Shown here: positions 61,737 through 64,000 of the stretch, in pieces
Layout of the letters: each line of letters opens with the position of its first letter
Position numbering within the stretch: the first letter of the stretch is position 1
DNA from: Pedobacter antarcticus
Lineage (GTDB): Bacteria > Bacteroidota > Bacteroidia > Sphingobacteriales > Sphingobacteriaceae
Length of the DNA stretch: 64,000 bases
Assembly: GCF_900112985.1 (NCBI RefSeq)
Contig: NZ_FONS01000005.1
Coordinates: 248,001-312,000 of the forward strand
Direction: 5' to 3'
Position numbers and translations under genes: made by a program
Notes under the pieces: generated by a model
The model's database searches: none
Seen by the model: the letters and a program-made list of their open reading frames with translations, nothing else
What the model was told of the DNA's origin: nothing

Positions 61737-64000
61737 ATGAACATTTTAAAATTCGGAGGAACTTCTGTCGGCTCAGCAGCAGGTATAAGAGCCTTGATCA
61801 GTATCCTTCGGGAGCAGGATCAGCAACCCTATCCGGTCGTGGTACTCTCTGCAATGAGCGGAGTGACCAACTTGCTTCAAACGATGGCAGAGAAAGCTAA
61901 CCTTGGAGAAGATTACAGCGTGGAGCTTAAAACTATAGAGGAAAAGCATTTTGAGGTGATCAGAACTTTACTTCCTGCTGCGGCACAAAATCCGGTTTAT
62001 ACCCGGTTAAAGATCTACCTGAATGAACTGGAAGATATTTTAGGCTCGGTATCTCTGCTAAAGGAATTGAGTGCCCAGACCAGAGATCTGATCTTGAGTT
62101 ATGGCGAGCGATGCTCCGTGTTGATGATCAGTCATATTGCCAAACTGGAGTTTCCTGATGCAATTGGTGTTGATGGATCAGACCTGATTAAAACAGACAG
62201 CCATTTCGGACAGGCAAAGGTAGATATGCCACTGACTGAAATCCTGATTCGTGATTACTACCAGGCGAATGAAGGTAAATTGCTCATTGTTACAGGCTTT
62301 ATCTCCAGTAACCCGGAAGGCAGAACCACCACATTGGGCAGAGGAGGAAGTGATTATACCGCAGCAATCTGGGGCTCGGCACTGGGTGCGTCCAGAATTG
62401 AGATCTGGACAGATGTGAATGGTATGCTGACGGCAGATCCCAGGATGGTAGAAAAAGCTTTCTCCCTGCCGGAACTGAGCTATACTGAAGCAATGGAGCT
62501 TTCTTATTTCGGTGCTAAGGTTATCTATCCGCCGACAATGATTCCTGCGTTTTTAAAACGGATTCCTATAGTTATTAAGAATTCTTTTGAGCCTTCTTTT
62601 GAAGGTACTTATATTCGCCATGACGTGCAGAGTTCCAATCTGCCAATTAAGGGGATCTCTTCTATTGACGAGATCAGTGTGCTTAACCTTTCAGGAAGTG
62701 GAATGGTAGGAAAGGCTGGTTTTAGCGGGAGACTGTTCTCTTTGTTGTCCAGAGAGCAGATCAATGTGATCCTGATTACCCAGAGTTCTTCTGAACACAG
62801 TATTACTTTTGCGGTTAACCCGGCAGATGCGTTGAAAGCACTGGCAATAATCAGTAAAGAATTTGAACTCGAGCTGCAGGCTAAAAAACTGGAATATCCG
62901 CAGGTAGAAAATGGGTTGTCAGTACTCGCTATTGTTGGAGAGAATATGAAGCGTACGCCAGGGATGTCTGGTAAATTGTTTCATGCGCTGGGACGTAATG
63001 GTGTAAATGTACGTGCAATTGCACAGGGTTCTTCTGAGTATAATATCTCTGTGATCCTGTCTAAAACCGATTTATCGAAAGCTGTAAATGCTGTGCATGA
63101 TGCCTTTTTTGCAGATCGTAAAAAAACGCTTCATGTGTTCTGCCTGGGTACAGGTAATATCGGTCAGACTTTATTCCGTCAGTTATTGGTTCAGGGACCG
63201 CTGCTGGCAGTAAATAATGACCTGGAGGTGAAAGTAATGGGAATTAGTAACTCCAGAATGATGTACTTATCACCGCAGGGGATAGACCTGGCTCAATGGC
63301 CTCAGGAACTCGAACAGTTTGCAGAACCGGCAGATTTGAAAGAATTTGTAGCTAGAATGAAAGCAATGAACCTTCCAAATTGTGTTTTTGTCGACAATAC
63401 GGCGAGTGCTAATCCGGTAAATTATTATCAGCAGATCCTGGAATCGAGTATTTCTCTGGTTACCTGCAATAAGATTGGTAATTCTGCGGAGTACGAGCAG
63501 TATGCAGCGTTTAAGGATGCAGCACGCAAACATGGCGTTGATTTTATGTACGAGACGAATGTTGGTGCCGGACTCCCTATTATCCGCACCTTGAAGGATC
63601 TGATGATGAGCGGTGACAATATCTTCAGTATTGAAGCTATTTTATCTGGAACGATCTCTTATATTTTTAATAATTATAAAGACCAGGTGCTTTTCCATGA
63701 AGTCGTGAAAGAAGCGCAGGATAAAGGTTATACCGAACCGGATCCAAGGGATGATTTAAATGGCAAAGACTTTATGCGTAAAATGCTGATCCTGGCCAGA
63801 GATGCCGGATACCCGCTGGAAGCCGATGATGTGCAGATAGAAAGTATGTTGCCTCCCGCATGCCTTGCTGCAGCTTCGGTGCCGGAGTTTTATGAGGAAT
63901 TGGAAAAGAATGCAGCTTATTTTGAAGGCTTAAAAGAGGAAGCTGCTGCAGCTGGAAAGGTATTGCGTTATATCGGTAAACTGGAAAATGGAAAGGTAGT
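61737..64000 (+). CDS. thrA: Bifunctional aspartate kinase/homoserine dehydrogenase I, 3' end outside window
   Basis: The frame is open from the ATG at 61737 to the window end, 754 codons of about 815. Aspartate kinase domain: N-terminal LKFGGTSVGSA, GRGGSDYTAA; then ACT domains (about 310-455, LNLSGSGMVGKAG and AIVGENMKRTPGMSGK), a NAD(P) motif CLGTGNIGQ and the homoserine dehydrogenase core (TNVGAGLPIIRTL, GTISYIFNNY). It carries out the first and third steps of threonine synthesis. The upstream attenuator should tie it to threonine and isoleucine supply. Confidence 0.97.
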   Translation, partial: MNILKFGGTSVGSAAGIRALISILREQDQQPYPVVVLSAMSGVTNLLQTMAEKANLGEDYSVELKTIEEKHFEVIRTLLPAAAQNPVYTRLKIYLNELEDILGSVSLLKELSAQTRDLILSYGERCSVLMISHIAKLEFPDAIGVDGSDLIKTDSHFGQAKVDMPLTEILIRDYYQANEGKLLIVTGFISSNPEGRTTTLGRGGSDYTAAIWGSALGASRIEIWTDVNGMLTADPRMVEKAFSLPELSYTEAMELSYFGAKVIYPPTMIPAFLKRIPIVIKNSFEPSFEGTYIRHDVQSSNLPIKGISSIDEISVLNLSGSGMVGKAGFSGRLFSLLSREQINVILITQSSSEHSITFAVNPADALKALAIISKEFELELQAKKLEYPQVENGLSVLAIVGENMKRTPGMSGKLFHALGRNGVNVRAIAQGSSEYNISVILSKTDLSKAVNAVHDAFFADRKKTLHVFCLGTGNIGQTLFRQLLVQGPLLAVNNDLEVKVMGISNSRMMYLSPQGIDLAQWPQELEQFAEPADLKEFVARMKAMNLPNCVFVDNTASANPVNYYQQILESSISLVTCNKIGNSAEYEQYAAFKDAARKHGVDFMYETNVGAGLPIIRTLKDLMMSGDNIFSIEAILSGTISYIFNNYKDQVLFHEVVKEAQDKGYTEPDPRDDLNGKDFMRKMLILARDAGYPLEADDVQIESMLPPACLAAASVPEFYEELEKNAAYFEGLKEEAAAAGKVLRYIGKLENGKV

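Overview
The window is a gene-dense chromosomal segment of a Bacteroidota bacterium, most likely Sphingobacteriaceae and close to Pedobacter. The evidence is SusC/SusD and OMP_b-brl_3-type outer membrane proteins, a MocR-type regulator, an AccBC/FabH/PlsX/RpmF/DUF177 lipid cluster, a fused E1 alpha/beta 2-oxoacid dehydrogenase, tandem TatA proteins, weak Shine-Dalgarno sequences, several TTG starts, and promoter elements of the Bacteroidota type (TTG/TTTG about 19-21 nt upstream of TAnnTTTG). Most of the window is core metabolism and housekeeping. No rRNA, tRNA, CRISPR array, insertion sequence or prophage was seen.

Layout. 1-6.7 kb: 3' end of glyA, a large hybrid histidine kinase, then comF, rlmN and rluF on the minus strand. 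6.8-17.6 kb: a long plus-strand run with an amidohydrolase, nitronate monooxygenase, acylphosphatase, flippase, dut, DUF4292 lipoprotein, EnvC-like protein, two tatA genes, gatA, a lytic transglycosylase and ruvA. 17.6-24.7 kb: gcvH, vanZ family, an outer membrane receptor, feoAB and a SprT-like gene. 24.7-38.1 kb: a long minus-strand run with a lipoprotein, fused E1 dehydrogenase and lutB, then an M28 peptidase, rpiB, tatC, accC, accB, fabH, plsX, rpmF, DUF177 and pdxA. 38.2-44.2 kb: a SusC-SusD-EEP phosphodiesterase operon. 44.3-52.4 kb is the accessory part: a broken panB behind an EamA transporter and MocR regulator, a TlpA-like oxidoreductase, an SDR/AraC pair, and a decayed AbiEi/AbiEii toxin-antitoxin locus. 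52.4-61.5 kb: rsmA, a 2-hydroxyacid dehydrogenase, a repeat-rich spacer, an M1 peptidase, a secreted-protein gene with a truncated paralogue, greA, HIT, MazG-like, dtd, a minisatellite and rsgA. 61.5-64 kb: a threonine attenuator and thrA, cut by the window edge.

The most interesting material is regulatory or degenerate. (1) A complete ribosome-mediated attenuator precedes thrA: a Thr/Ile-rich 21-residue leader peptide, mutually exclusive antiterminator and terminator, and a T9 tract. (2) panB lacks about 50 internal codons, including the region of the catalytic glutamate, and changes frame at the junction. (3) A type IV toxin-antitoxin pair is inactivated by at least three lesions. (4) Two strong terminators (gcvH and rlmN) lie inside the first codons of the next co-oriented gene. 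(5) greA has a short leader with a terminator-like hairpin and a Tyr-rich mini-ORF. (6) Two non-coding spacers are built from degenerate units of about 11 bp. Confidence is high for core gene calls, moderate for promoters and start codons, and low for the functional meaning of the repeats. No homology search was run; assignments rest on recognised motifs and gene order.
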